Under the pieces are notes generated by a model, which worked only from the letters and a program-made list of their open reading frames with translations, searched no databases and was not told where the DNA came from. Positions 46,732-57,927 of a stretch of DNA of 64,000 nucleotides are shown piece after piece. The stretch is from Verticillium longisporum (lineage: Eukaryota; Ascomycota; Sordariomycetes; Glomerellales; Plectosphaerellaceae). The stretch lies in contig JAETXT010000015.1 in NCBI GenBank assembly GCA_019188255.1, forward strand, positions 1,426,001-1,490,000, given 5' to 3'. Position 1 is the first letter of the stretch. Each line of letters starts with the position of its first letter. The position numbers and the translations under genes are program-made.

Positions 46732-48578
46732 ATGGACCCTCACGTCACACGCGCGACGTCGCGCGAGTACGGCCAGTACGATGTCGAGAAGACAGACGAA
46801 CCTGCTCTGGTCGGCCAGTACTCCGGACCCAAGGAGGACCTCCACATCCGCGGCCTCGAAACCAACCCCGAGACGCAGCTCCACAAGGGACTCAAGGCTC
46901 GTCACATTACCATGATTGCCATCGGTGGTGCCATCGGTACTGGTCTCATCATCGGCACCGGTAAGGCTCTGGCCCAGGCCGGGCCCGGTTCCATCTTCAT
47001 CTCGTACACCATTGTTGGTTTCGTCGTATACCTCGTCATGGCCGCCCTTGGCGAGATGGCCACCTGGCTCCCTCTGTCCGCTGGCTTCAGCGGCTACGCT
47101 TCTCGGTACTGCGACCCTGCTCTCGGCTTTGCACTCGGCTGGACGTATTGGTTCAAATACATCATCGTCACGCCCAACCAACTGACTGCCGTCGCCCTCG
47201 TCATTCAGTATTGGGTTCCCCGTGAAGACATCAACCCGGGTGTGTTCATCGCCATCTTCCTTGTCGCCATCATCTGTATCAACTACTTCGGCATCAAGTT
47301 CTTTGGAGAATTTGAGTTCTGGCTGTCTTCCTTCAAGGTCATCACCATTGTCGGCATTATTCTGTTCTCATTGATCCTCGCCCTCGGTGGTGGCCCCGAC
47401 AAAGACCGCAAGGGTTTCCGGTACTGGAAAGAGCCTGGGTAAGTGTTCCATCGTGCGTCTTCGATCTGAACGATCACAGCTAATCCTCGCTACAGAGCCT
47501 TCAAGCCCTACATCAAGGACGGCGATGCCGGCAAGTTCCTCGGCCTGTGGTCGACCATGGTCACGGCTACCTTCGCCTACCTCGGTACCGAGCTTGTTGG
47601 TGTTACCGTCGCTGAGGCTCAGAACCCCCGCAAGACGATCCCCCGTGCTAGTAAGCGTTTTTGAACCCCTTGCCTCCTATACATGCACATGCTGATTTGA
47701 ATCCAGTCCGCCTGACATTTTACCGTATCCTCTTCTTCTACTGCCTTTCAGTTCTCCTCGTTGGCATGAATGTTCCCTACGACTCGCCAAAGCTTGCCTT
47801 TGCCAACAAGGCAGCCACGGGCGCCGCCGCCTCGCCTTTTGTTGTCGCGGCTGAGGTTGCTGGTGTCAAGGTTGTTCCTCACATCATCAATGCATGCATT
47901 TGCGTCTTCGTCTTCTCCGCCTCTAACTCGGATCTGTACATCGCCTCTCGTACGCTTTACGGTCTTGCTTCCGACGGATCAGCTCCAGCCATCTTCAAGA
48001 GGACTGACAAGCGTGGAGTTCCCATCTACGCTCTGGGCTTCTCCTCCCTGTTCGCGCTGCTGGCTTTCCTCAACGTTTCCGATGACTCGAAGCTCGTTTT
48101 CGGTTACTTCGTCAACCTTACCACCATCTTTGGTATCCTATCCTGGATCTCACTGCTCGTCACGCATATCTGGTTCAGCCGCGCCCGCAAGGCCCAGAAC
48201 CTCACGGACGATGTCATGCCCTACAGGGCACCTTTCGGCATCTGGGGCTCTTACGGTGCGCTGTTCATGTGCATCCTTATCGCCCTGACCAAGAACTTTG
48301 ACGTTTTCGTCGGTGGTGGCTTCGGCAAGGAGAAGTACAAGACCTTCATCACTGCTTACCTGGGTATTCCCCTGTACCTTATCATGATCGCCGGTCACAA
48401 GATCATCACCAAGAGCAAGGGAGTCAAGCCCCACGAGGCGGATTTCTTCACTGGCAAGGACATTGTGGACCGCGAGGAGGAGGAGTTCCTCGCTCAGAAG
48501 GCTGCGCGCCGCGAGCTCGAGGGTAACAAGCGTGGTGGCAGCTGGTTCTACAAGACCTTCATCGCCTGGATTCTCTGA
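46732..48578 (+). CDS. Amino-acid permease (general amino-acid permease type)
   Basis: Three exons: 46732-47438, 47496-47650 and 47707-48578, giving 577 residues; introns are 57 and 56 nt. Start MDPHVTRATSREYG. Landmarks: GLKARHITMIAIGGAIGTGL at TM1, LPLSAGFSGYASRYCDPALGFALGW, EAQNPRKTIPRAIRLTFYRI, and VMPYRAPFGIWGSYGALF near TM10, ending in the charged tail and KTFIAWIL. This matches the Gap1/Agp-like yeast amino-acid transporter family, an H+-coupled plasma-membrane permease. The Lys-rich N-terminal tail before TM1 could carry ubiquitination sites, as in yeast Gap1; that is inference. It differs clearly in sequence from the permease at 18798, so the two are not a recent duplication. Confidence 0.94.
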
Positions 48579-49315
48579 AACAACAGGTGGGAATCCCTCG
48601 ACCTGAATAGTGGGCGTGCAGGATACCCCTGTTTTGTATATGAGTTTCTCGTTGGTTAGTTGTGACGACCTCCAACTTTAGAGAATTATGGTACGATATG
48701 ATGAACCGTATTGAATGACCTCCATTATTTAATGTTCACAATTGCTATGATGTTGCTTCGTGTCACGAAGCAAAAAAGTATGAAAAGCGTTCTGAATTGT
48801 GGCACACTTACTCAGATCGGTCTGACGTCAAAGTCCTGCCGTAACAACGGGATATACATGCGTAGAGTGGATTTAATACAGAGTCTGTCGCGTCGCACTG
48901 GTTGGCGAATACGTGTGTAGATCAGCCTGCCTCGAAATCACCCATCAGGCTGACTCATGAGGCACAATGGATGTTTCAAGAATATAGGCTGCGCTGGTCA
49001 TGAATACAACCTTTGAACAATTTGTCTATTATATAAGATTATCAACTCGATTATGAGTGAGCTGCATCTAATCTGAAGTGAGAAGTTGTCCACTGAAGGT
49101 TGTGTTTTATGTCATGATGCGAAAGGCGACTGGCCTCCTGAAGTTTGGTCCGGTCATGTCGTTCATCAAGATTTGCTCGAGGACACGCAAAACTCCAATA
49201 AACCAGATCAATGGTTTTCGAATCTATGGTCTCTGAAACCCTCTTAACCTTCCCTAGTGTAGGTGCCACTGTCCCAGCGTTTGGGACATATGCTGCAGCA
49301 TCTGTCCATCCCACC
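48579..49315. other. 3' flank of permease and 5' flank of 5S gene
   Basis: AT-rich, no coding signal. Near 49.2 kb is the sequence immediately upstream of the 5S rRNA gene. Confidence 0.5.
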
Positions 49316-49435
49316 ACATACGACCATACCTACTGGAGAACTCGGGATCCCGTCCGCTCTCCTAGCGATAAACTAGTAAGGGCCGGACTAGTAGTTGGGT
49401 GGGTGACCACCAGCGAATCCCCGGTGTTGTATGTT
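49316..49435 (+). rRNA. 5S ribosomal RNA gene (dispersed copy)
   Basis: Starts ACATACGACCATACC and ends GTTGTATGT, giving a perfect 9-bp terminal stem (49316-49324 with 49426-49434). Internal blocks match fungal 5S: CGGGATCCCGTCCGCTCT, GGGCCGGACTAGTAGTTGGG and GGGTGACCACCAGCGAATCC. TACTGG/CTAGTA pair as helix II. A TTTT tract at 49434-49437 can stop RNA polymerase III. Filamentous ascomycetes carry 5S genes as single dispersed copies outside the rDNA array. It looks intact, so it is probably functional, but many dispersed copies are pseudogenes. Confidence 0.92.
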
Positions 49436-49437
49436 TT
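49434..49437 (+). terminator. Pol III terminator of 5S gene
   Basis: Run of four T residues overlapping the last base of the 5S transcript; the minimal RNA polymerase III stop signal. Confidence 0.65.
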
Positions 49438-50569
49438 GGCTCTCCCAGCTTTTGCTGCACTCTGTGGTGGATATTGTGGCTCACATGGTTGGCGACGATA
49501 GCGCGAAAAGTCTATCTGTCACAACTCATAACGGCCGGCTGAAGGAGGCAATGAGGCCTTTTATATCATGGATGTCGGTACTTTGCTTTCTTTGACTCTT
49601 CAGACTAAAAAAGGAATAGTTAACTTGTAGCATATTGAAAGGGGCTTATTGTCAAGCGTCTCGCTAAGACAGGGTCTCAAATATACTATACATATATGTC
49701 CTGTTAAATATATACGAGTCTATACGAGTTAGCGGCGCTAGCATGTCGGTTGTCTTTGATGTTATACATTACAGTCGGTGGTCAGGAGTGCGTGTCATCT
49801 CATAAAAATGTGACTTGCTGCTACAAAATTGGGGTCTGAGTGCTTCGCTTATAAGAGTTTTCAAGCACATGTCCTACGCGCGGCCGCCAACCTGAGACTG
49901 GACCTGTCACTCGATAGCTCGTGAGCACGTGCTGGCGCGAGATACGCCTCTCATGTATGTCCTTGTAGTGCTGATAGGGCACTCACTGCTCGCGACGGTG
50001 GTATGGGGAGTGTACAGTCAAGGGAAATGTCAGGTGGCTCTGCCGAGCTACTAAGCAGGGGTGGCCGGTCAGGGGCTCAGGGTTACGAGAAACGCATATA
50101 TATAAGAACTGCGGAGGGACCTCCAAGCTGCGAAGGGCCTGCTTGCAGGTGCTTCATGGCTCCCATCCTACAATCTAATAGACTGCGGACCTTGGGGAAG
50201 ACCTCTTCACTCTCCTCCATATCAAGCACTGACAAGGAAATATGAGCCCTAACGGCATCATTGAAGCCCTGGTGAGGCCTGGATTAAGACATTAAAAGCT
50301 CTACGATTGCTGATATTGGAGTCGCCCACAGGAGTATCCTTGATTCCGTTGAGCAATTTACGTTATACCTCGGTTGGAGTCCATTCATGGCAACTGAGAT
50401 TATCTATGAGCTATATAAACCACCTTTGGCGCCCGCCCCATCTCTCAGGCGTTATATGCTGGCATTAGTCAGTAGCTGAAGCTGCGACGTCTTCACCGAC
50501 ACACGCCTTTCGTCGTTCATCGCATTAACTTGCCTTCAAGTCAAATTCCATGGTCGTGGCATAGGTGTT
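49438..50569. other. AT-rich intergenic with repeat relic
   Basis: No gene seen. TA-rich stretches at 49.6-49.75 kb; the diverged repeat copy B lies at about 50040-50215. Confidence 0.5.
50040..50215 (+). repeat. Dispersed repeat relic, copy B
   Basis: Contains AACTGCGGAGGGACCTCCAA, GCTGCGAAGGGCC, then GACTGCGGACC and GGGGAAGACCTCTTCA, in the same order as the minus strand of 21275-21460. Possibly a degraded transposon or gene fragment. Confidence 0.65.
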
Positions 50570-51450
50570 GTTGAGACTCTCATTCGACCAATTCTTCCGC
50601 ACCCAATCGCAAAAGCCGTAATAATAGAGGAGCATCCTGGCACAAGCATCAAAGAGCAAACATCTGGTCTACATGCTTGGTGTCTGGCGGTCAGTGGTTT
50701 TCACGCCTTCGCCTTCGACGCCGCACAATACGGCGAAAGTGGAGGTGGGCCTCACTACCTGGAGGAATCCTCCCAGAGCATTGAGGACTTCAAGAACGCG
50801 GCATCGTTTCTCTGAACAATGGATCGTGGCGGGGGCATTGACTCGGATCGCATTGGACTCGTACCTGTCTGCGCGCTTGGGTGTTATATCACCTGCCACA
50901 GTGACTGAGGTTCGCATCTGAGCTGTTGCGACTGTTTTTCTTGGTTATTGGGGCCATATGACACCTGCCAGTATGACCAAAGAACACTCAGCAACAGCTA
51001 TTTCAAGACGCGGAAGATCATATTGCAGAGGCAAAAGGCCGGCAGCCTGCGATGCTGAACATCCCCGAAAGCTTCGGGGAAGAGGCAAAGAAGTACTACA
51101 AAATACCAAGTCGGGGCAAGCACCCATACTCGACGATCGAATGCGTTTGGCGCAGTGTGGAGCTCATGGTGCTGTATGCCTCTTTCACTTGGATCGACTG
51201 GATCTTACCCCGACCCTTCCTTATGATCATTAGTGATCAAGCAGTCAAGACAGACGCGAGCTGGCAAATTCTGAACCAAGCTGCAGAACCGAAAGAGCTG
51301 TACGCGATGAACGGGGAAGGCCATATCAACTTATACGATGATGTATCTGAGGTGTTCCCAAATTGGTTGATTCTTTGTCGATCTCACTTTCTACCTGATT
51401 CTGACATGTGGGAAAGCAGTAAGAAGGGGAGTGTCCTGGATTGCAACTAG
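50570..51450 (+). pseudogene. Alpha/beta-hydrolase (dienelactone-hydrolase-like) pseudogene
   Basis: Reading 50612 onward gives KAVIIEEHPGTSIKEQTSGL, then AFDAAQYGESGG and IEDFKNAASFL, the N-terminal half of the fungal/bacterial hydrolases related to YcjY. In-frame TGA stops occur at 50813-50815 and 50906-50908, and the nucleophile region reads VPVCALG where GICASGG is expected, so the nucleophile Ser is lost. After a frame change, 51052-51450 encodes the C-terminal half: EEAKKYYKIPSRGKHPYSTI, WILPRPFLMIISDQA and EPKELYAMNGEGHINLYD, keeping the Asp and His region. The gene is dead as read; decay seems older than for the subtelomeric genes. Confidence 0.82.
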
Positions 51451-51499
51451 AATACTGCGCTTTTGTGTATTGGAGGTCTCGAAATAAGAATTCGCAAAC

Positions 51500-52477
51500 T
51501 TACTCCAACTTGCTCGAATCATTCGCCGCATCCCATATTTCACGTAGCCAGCCCGCAGTCTTGGCAGCAACTGCTCGGCTGTTCTTTTGCGTCGTACAGA
51601 AAGCGTGAGGAAGACCGGTTTGGTCAATCTCCACATGCGCCCAGCCGTTGTCAATGTGCTTGGCGCGGGATGCGATGAAGTGATCTCTGAACCTGTTCGA
51701 TACCCAATGGTCATTTTCGCCGAAGAAGAAGAAGAAGCGGGGGCTTGGTTGTGAAGACCGGGTTGCCGCTGGAAAATCCCACAACGCATTATCCCACTTG
51801 TCTTCGGCGATGACGCGCATCTCATCTTGGCCCATATGAAGCGCCTGCCAAACGCCATCGCGACTCTTGAGGAAGTCGACAGTGGTTTTGGTCGCGGCTG
51901 GCGACTGTCCAAGGATGAACGATACGAAGAGTCGTAGAACCCAAGCGGGCCAGAAGAAGAGGATGGCCTTTGCGACAATGTGAGCAATGCCGCCCACGGC
52001 CGGGTACGACGCGAGAAGGGCCAGCCGACGGCCGCTCGGCGACTGCGCAATGTGCGTGACGGTTGGAAAAAGTAGAATACCAGCATGGAGATTGAGGTGT
52101 GGTGCAGCCGAAGGATCCTTTTGATGGCGATGGAAAATCTCAAGAGCTATATATGCACCAACGGAGTGTCCGGCGATGACGACAAGGTCATATGGCTGGC
52201 CCACTGTTCCGGGAGTATCACGAGACGTGTTCGTCCGGCGGAGGGACGCCAGGTGTCTGAAGATGGTTTCAATCTGAACCTCAAGGTCATATGGTGGGCT
52301 GTCGCGAGTGAATGGTCTGTGGCTGTCATCACGGAAACCAGCAAGATCGCGCCCATGGACGTGGACATGGCCCTCGGCGAAAGCGGCCCTTGATTTGAGG
52401 TCGTGCAAGTAGTCCGTGTAGTAGTCGACATAGCCAGGATTGCCTGGGATGAAGTATAGGAGTATGTGGGGTGACAT
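51500..52477 (-). CDS. Lipid-droplet-associated hydrolase (LDAH, DUF2305) family protein
   Basis: One exon, 325 residues, starting MSPHILLYFIPGNPG. IPGNPG near the N-terminus supplies the oxyanion region, VIAGHSVGAYIAL carries the nucleophile Ser (G-H-S-V-G, about residue 105), FFGENDHWV the probable acid and GLPHAFC the His, a complete alpha/beta-hydrolase triad layout. The middle hydrophobic stretch (ILFFWPAWVLRLFVSFILG) may be a membrane or droplet hairpin. Family members sit on lipid droplets or the ER; enzymatic substrates (sterol esters, triacylglycerol) are debated. The gene is compact and intact, next to the dead hydrolase at 50570-51450, which belongs to a different hydrolase family. 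Confidence 0.9.
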   Translation of the reverse strand: MSPHILLYFIPGNPGYVDYYTDYLHDLKSRAAFAEGHVHVHGRDLAGFRDDSHRPFTRDSPPYDLEVQIETIFRHLASLRRTNTSRDTPGTVGQPYDLVVIAGHSVGAYIALEIFHRHQKDPSAAPHLNLHAGILLFPTVTHIAQSPSGRRLALLASYPAVGGIAHIVAKAILFFWPAWVLRLFVSFILGQSPAATKTTVDFLKSRDGVWQALHMGQDEMRVIAEDKWDNALWDFPAATRSSQPSPRFFFFFGENDHWVSNRFRDHFIASRAKHIDNGWAHVEIDQTGLPHAFCTTQKNSRAVAAKTAGWLREIWDAANDSSKLE

Positions 52478-55101
52478 GATGCCAATCTCGACAATGCTGA
52501 TGCTTGTCGGATGAAGCTCGTGGAGTGGTTTTGACGGACGGCGGGGCTGAGAGGTGCAAATAACCTTTCGGCTCGTCGGAGCTGCTTGAGGCGGAGGCTC
52601 AAATTTGCGGCTGGGGCCAGTGGGGGCCCATCGTCAGCCTGCAAGAATCCCCACCCGACAGTTGCCCACACTGACGAGGACCTGTGTTCAGTTTTCCTGC
52701 CATCCTGATGCTGGGTATACGATTCGCTGGAACATTCAACGAATTTTTAATTAATTTCCGATACGACAGTCTCGTGCATACGTCGAACTTCTAAGTTACA
52801 TGGCCCAAGAGGATATTGAGCAAATGCGCTTTTGCGCTCAACTAATTTCCAAGGGCGGAGCCGGCCATTTTAAGTCTTCTAACCTCTGCCATAAAGCAAC
52901 ATTGTATTGAAATAATTGATCCCTTGATTAAGGTCTTTACCATCGATCACCCATATTCTTTGCATTGAAACTACCGCCAACAATCACGACAGCAGCTGTC
53001 TTCATAGCGCGCATGCCTAAAGACGGCGAGTTACTGCGGCTCGCGGCAACACAACGAGACAAAACCACCCAACAACATGTCCAACAACTTCTACGCCGAC
53101 GTTTAGAATCAATGTGAGATCAAGATGAAGCTTGAACTAGAGCGTGTTGCTAGGCTGTGACCTCACTTGCAGCAAACAACCTTGCAATGCCCCGGACTCA
53201 AGCTTTCAGTTCTGTCTGTTATGAGCGCTCTCTAAACAGAGGCACAGGTAGACAGCCACGGCCTTCGTCAGTCTGACGCCCAGAAAACAGAAGTCAGTTC
53301 GAGGCGGTAAACTATAACCCGGAGGCGACAGCTGGAAAACCTTTGCAGCTATCTACCCCGAAACAGCCTTAAAGTTTCGACTGGGTGGGTTTTCTCCGAC
53401 TGACATGTGAAGGAGAACTTGAGGGGCTCAGACAAGGGTTCATGTAATGTAGTTGAACAGCCAAAAACCACGCTGAAAGTAGACAAACAGCTGGCGATCA
53501 CCTGTTGATACTGCGCGACATACATTGGGATGATTCAGGAGCCTGGAATTACCCGGTTGGCTTGTGTTGCTCAAAGATCATGCACTGATGTTCTGTGAGC
53601 GCGACCAACCGTGAGACCTGTTTGCCGTGATCAGATATGAGGGCCAACTCTATTGGAACAAGCGAGCTTGGCAACCCGGCCAAATGGAAGCCACACCTAG
53701 AAGGGGGCGATCATGCCTCTTCCATGCTTACTGAATGATTTGCTCATCCGTCGTCTCACCGCCCTGCTTGATGCGATGTCCTCCCGCATGCACAGAAGCG
53801 GCAGGCGAAATCACCTGCCTGGCCCGGTGTGTGGTGCCGACAACCGGTGCACTAGAGGTTCGCATCGCATTAGGCCCTGTCGTGTCTCTTGCGAGGAGAC
53901 CTGGTGGCATGTGAAGAGGACCCAGATTTTCGGAACACGACCCCGTCCGTTTCAACGAGCTGCCGGACGGAAAGCACCCAACCAATGGCGACTGGCCGAA
54001 TTCACAGCGTCGGAGGGCCTGAGTCACTGCCCTGTGCAAAAGCAAGAGAACAAGGGGAGGCCATGAGGAAAAGAAGGGAGAGAGGGAGGAGAAACAGAGA
54101 AGAGAAGGAGCCAAAATTGTTGGGGTTGGGACCCGCCCCTGGTGGAAAAACCCACCGGGCCCGGTAGACCCTTATCATGGGAGGCTCCGCTTTTAGGTCA
54201 GGACCCCTGAAAATCTCAGCACGAAAGTCCAGGTCCAGGCGCCTCTAGTCCTGTACTGGCTAGCGCGGGGGTTAAGCGACAAACTGCTTCGGCTTGGGAC
54301 GTGGGATCGCCTGCGGGTCATCCACCTCGGCTCCTCTCACCTCAACAAGTTCGCATGCTTGCCCTCTCCTGCTACAGGCACAAACGCATCGGTCTCGCTC
54401 TCGCACACACCCAGTTCTGCGTTCCCTTGCCCGTGGGCAAACAGCAGCGTGCGAATGGTGTTCGTCGATGACAGCCAGATCAAGGCGCCAGATCGTGGCA
54501 GCGAAACCCAATTCGTGAGGCCCCGGCTTGTGTACTTATTACCTTAGGTACCTACATTACCTTAGGGAATCGCATCATGCCTCCTCCGAGTCAGAACGAA
54601 GAACGTCAAACGCCATTCCATGCCCACCCGCCGTGAAAACACCCCTTTTCCCCTTTTCGCCTTAAGCATTCGACGGGCCCTTACTCAGATCGATCCACAA
54701 GGGGCACTCTTGCTAACATGGGTCTGCATGGGTCGCTGTAGGAGCTTGGCCCTTTGCTTGGTGCCCTTATCCCTTATCCCTTGACCGCCCTCGACAACAG
54801 AGACGACACGTCGATCCCCACAGGGCAGCCTTCGCCGGCTCTTCTCAGACAGGTAAGAAACCTTGCGAGGTACGGCAGAGGCACGGCGGGCACTGGCAGG
54901 CACAAGTGTAGGCGAGGTATAAGCACATGCACGCACGGGGTTGCCTCCTCAGGGAGTAAGGGTCTTGCAAAAAGCCCTTTTCTTTGCGCCGCCGCTGGAA
55001 ACTTTAGCCTCTTTCCTTTCCTCCCCTTTTCTTCCCATCTCCTCGTCTTGACACATCTCTCTGCTGTTCACCCACCAACAACAGCTTTCACCACCATCAC
55101 A
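52478..55101. other. 2.6-kb interval without a supported gene
   Basis: No domain-bearing frame recognised. It contains a TACCTTAGGTACC motif cluster (54540-54567); the final 150 bases are pyrimidine-rich, as expected for the desaturase leader. Confidence 0.5.
54540..54567. repeat. TACCTTAGGTACCTACATTA motif cluster
   Basis: Two TACCTTAGG units around a GGTACCTA core; same motif family as elsewhere. Confidence 0.65.
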
Positions 55102-56476
55102 ATGGCGACCGTCACCCGCCAGCGCACCTCCACGACCACGGCCACCGCGACCGTGGTCCTCCAGCCGCAGGTAAGTTCAGGCATCAAAAGCCCTCGTTGC
55201 ACTTTCAATGGCTGACCTTTGGCCGTCTCGCTAGAAATCCACGCCTGTTTTCCCCGACATTCAGACCATTCGCAACACCATCCCCGCCCATTGTTTCGAG
55301 CCATCGCTATGGACGTCCTTCTACTACGTCTTCCGCGACCTTTCCATGGTCACCGGTCTCGTCTGGGCCGCCCTCACCTTCATCCCTACGATTCCTAACG
55401 CCTACCTGCGCTTCGCCGCTTGGATGGTCTACGGCTTTGTGCAGGGTCTCGTCTGTACTGGCGTCTGGATCCTTGGACACGAGTGCGGACACGGTGCCTT
55501 TTCCACCCACACCAGGCTCAACGACTGCGTTGGCTGGGTCCTTCACTCCTTCCTCCTGGTGCCCTACTTCTCCTGGAAGTTCTCGCACCACCGCCACCAC
55601 CGCTTCACCGGGCACATGAACAAGGACATGGCCTTCGTCCCCGCTACCAAGGCTCCCGTTTCGCGCCTGCCCTCGTTCCTCGCCAACCTTAACCTTCACG
55701 AGCTCTTCGAGGACACCCCCTCGCCCAGCTTGTGCCCCTCATCTTCCACCAGCTCTTCGGTTGGCAGGCATACCTGTTCTTTAACGTTACCGCTGGCAAG
55801 GGCAGCAAGCAAAGCGAGCCGTCCGGTCTCGGCAAGTACTTCCGCGTCAGCCACTTTGAGCCCACCAGCGCAGTCTTCCGCTCCACCGAGGCCCTTTACG
55901 TCGCCATCACCGACGTCGGCCTGGCCCTGATGTTTACCGCGCTCTACTACGCCACTCAGGCCCTGGATCTCTCGACTGTTCTCTTCCTTTACGCTGTTCC
56001 CTACTTCTGGGTCCACCACTGGCTGGGTTAGTTTCGCCGACCTCGGCTGTTGTGAGACTCGTGCTAACATGCGTTTAGTTGCCATCACCTATCTCCACCA
56101 CAACCACCCTGATGTCCCCCACTTCAACGAGGAGGGCTGGACCTTCGTCAAGGGTGCCCTTGCCACCGTCGACCGCGAGTTTGGTTTCATTGGCAAGCAC
56201 CTCTTCCACGGCATCATTGAGAAGCACGTTGTGCACCACCTTTTCCCGTAAGTTGCACGATTGACTTCCCTAGGTCATTCTGTTGCTAACTGTCGCAGCC
56301 GCATTCCCTTCTACAAGGCTGATGAGGCTACTGAGGCCATGAAACCTCTGCTCGGTGACCTGTACATCCGCGACGATCGCAGCTTCCTTGGCCAGCTGTG
56401 GTCCGTCTTCGGCACTCTGCAGTACGTCGAGAACGACCCTGACATCAAGGGCAACATGCGCTGGGTCAAGAACTAG
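55102..56476 (+). CDS. Delta-12-type fatty-acid desaturase, single-base frameshift
   Basis: Exons 55102-55170, 55235-56026, 56079-56247 and 56299-56476. Product would be 402 residues if one base is restored. The three histidine boxes are intact: GHECGH (about 105-109), FSHHRHH (141-145) and HVVHHLFP in exon 3. Other family blocks are GYFSWKFS-like PYFSWKFS, HQLFGWQAYLFFNVTAGKGS, WVHHWLVAITYLHHNHPDVP and RIPFYKADEATEA. The enzyme would insert a double bond into oleoyl lipid at the ER membrane, four hydrophobic spans. At 55716-55720 the run C5 gives EDTPS where EDTPLAQLV needs C6; the frame then runs into a stop at 55928-55930. Everything downstream is conserved in the other frame. A sequencing error or a very recent mutation is equally possible. 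Confidence 0.88.
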
Positions 56477-56623
56477 ACTTGCGAGACGGCCTTCACAGGC
56501 GATACACATAGAACATAGACGCGTCTTAGAGAGATGAAATAGAGATCCGGCCACGGACCGGATGATTGATTCCAACTTGATACACCTACTAGCCTTGCGA
56601 GCCCCACTCACATGAGGGGTCAT
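56477..56623. other. Short convergent spacer
   Basis: 147 bases between the desaturase and glucanase stop codons; no feature seen. Confidence 0.5.
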
Positions 56624-57927
56624 CTAGACGCCCCCGATGAAGAAGTTCAGCACGTCAAAGTTGCCTGACGCGACGAGACCTGCAGCATCCTCAGCACCAT
56701 CAGGGTTCACGTCGTCATATGGGAATGCATAGCCCCGTCCATCCACCTCCTGCTCATGTACGACGCGGCTGTAGTGGGAAGTTGGATCCTGCATATAATA
56801 GTCGCGCGCGTCGACTCCCGGCTGCAGGTCGCCTCCAGCAAGCAGCAGTGTCGTCCGGACGAAGGCAGCGCAGAGCCGTGGGACCACGGCATAGTGCACG
56901 GCATTATCACCCTGTCGAATGCCAAATGGCCCGCTATTGCAGCCCCAAATGTCGACAGCTTCGGGCTTCGCGTAGCCACGGTTGTCGCCGTCGCACGATA
57001 GAGTGTCGCCCGTGACGCGACACTCCACCACGCCGTTCTCGTTTTGCGTGTTGATGTATAGAGGCTGGTTTGCGTACCGCCGCCACACCTCATCGGCATA
57101 GACTGTCCAGTAGTCGGCGAAGGCTCCAGGGTTAATCGTGGCGTAGTTATTCGGCGAGACAACGCGCAATGGTCTACCCGTGGGTCCCTCGATGCAGTGC
57201 GCTGCCCAAGGTCGCCCGTCGACATCCCCTTGGGCGCGCAGTTCATTGCAAATGCTGTCCACAGCACCCGCTGGCAGGCCGAGGACCTCCTGGACGCGGC
57301 CGTCGCGGTCCACTAGTCGCATTCCAAATACGAGGCCGACAAAGTCGACGAAACTAATGTTGGCCCAGATGACGCCTTTCGGAGTCAGCGTCAGCTCGAC
57401 GAACCCCAGTTGAGCCCAGCGCTGGGATCTTGCAGGTTGTTGATCGAAGGCTGCACCAGTCCATCGCCAGAACCAGTGAACACCATGAAGAAATTTAGCT
57501 TGCCAGCCGCGAAATACACGCGACCCGAGCTCAGAGCGATCGGCAGTGTTATGCGCAATGTCTGTCCCCTCGGAGGCAATGGAATGGCGATGTCGGCGCC
57601 AATCGGGACCGGGACACTGGAGCCGCCAGAGGTTGGATAGACCAAGCTGCCGTCCGCAGCCAAGAATACCACCGCGCCATTTGAGTCAAGTCCCGAGATG
57701 TAGGCGTTCAATGACCCTCCAGCAAAGTTGTTGACGAGACTAAGCGGTAAATTGCCGAGTAGAGGCGCTCTGGCAGGTCCAATCTCACTGTTGACCGTGC
57801 CGTTAAGCGTGTTGGCCTCTGTCACGATCACATTGTCAACACCGCCTGGGCAGGCCTTGGTGAAATCGTTCGGAGTAATTGTAGCGGCTGAAGCCGTCAG
57901 AGCAAAGAGGAAGGTGAGAAATTGCAT
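56624..57927 (-). CDS. GH64-type beta-1,3-glucanase, single-base frameshift
   Basis: Apparently intronless; about 434 residues if one base is restored. Start at 57927 (MQFLTFLFALTASAA) gives a signal peptide; a TATAAAG on the minus strand at 57993-58000 lies about 65 bases upstream. The thaumatin-like GH64 fold is indicated by LNNFAGGSLNAYISGLD-like sequence, GGSSVPVPIGADIAIPLPPRG, RVYFAAGKLNFFM, FVELTLTPKGVIWANISFVD, ADYWTVYADEVWRRYANQPL and GPFGIRQGDNAV. Such enzymes release laminaripentaose from beta-1,3-glucan and are secreted. At 57404-57407 (C4 on plus) the reading GLNWG-SSS-stop replaces GLNWGFVELTL; one extra base restores the frame. No intron signals can bridge it. Confidence 0.85.
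57404..57407 (-). other. Frameshift point in GH64 gene
   Basis: CCCC on the plus strand (GGGG in the gene) where five are needed for continuous reading from NWG to FVEL. Confidence 0.8.
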
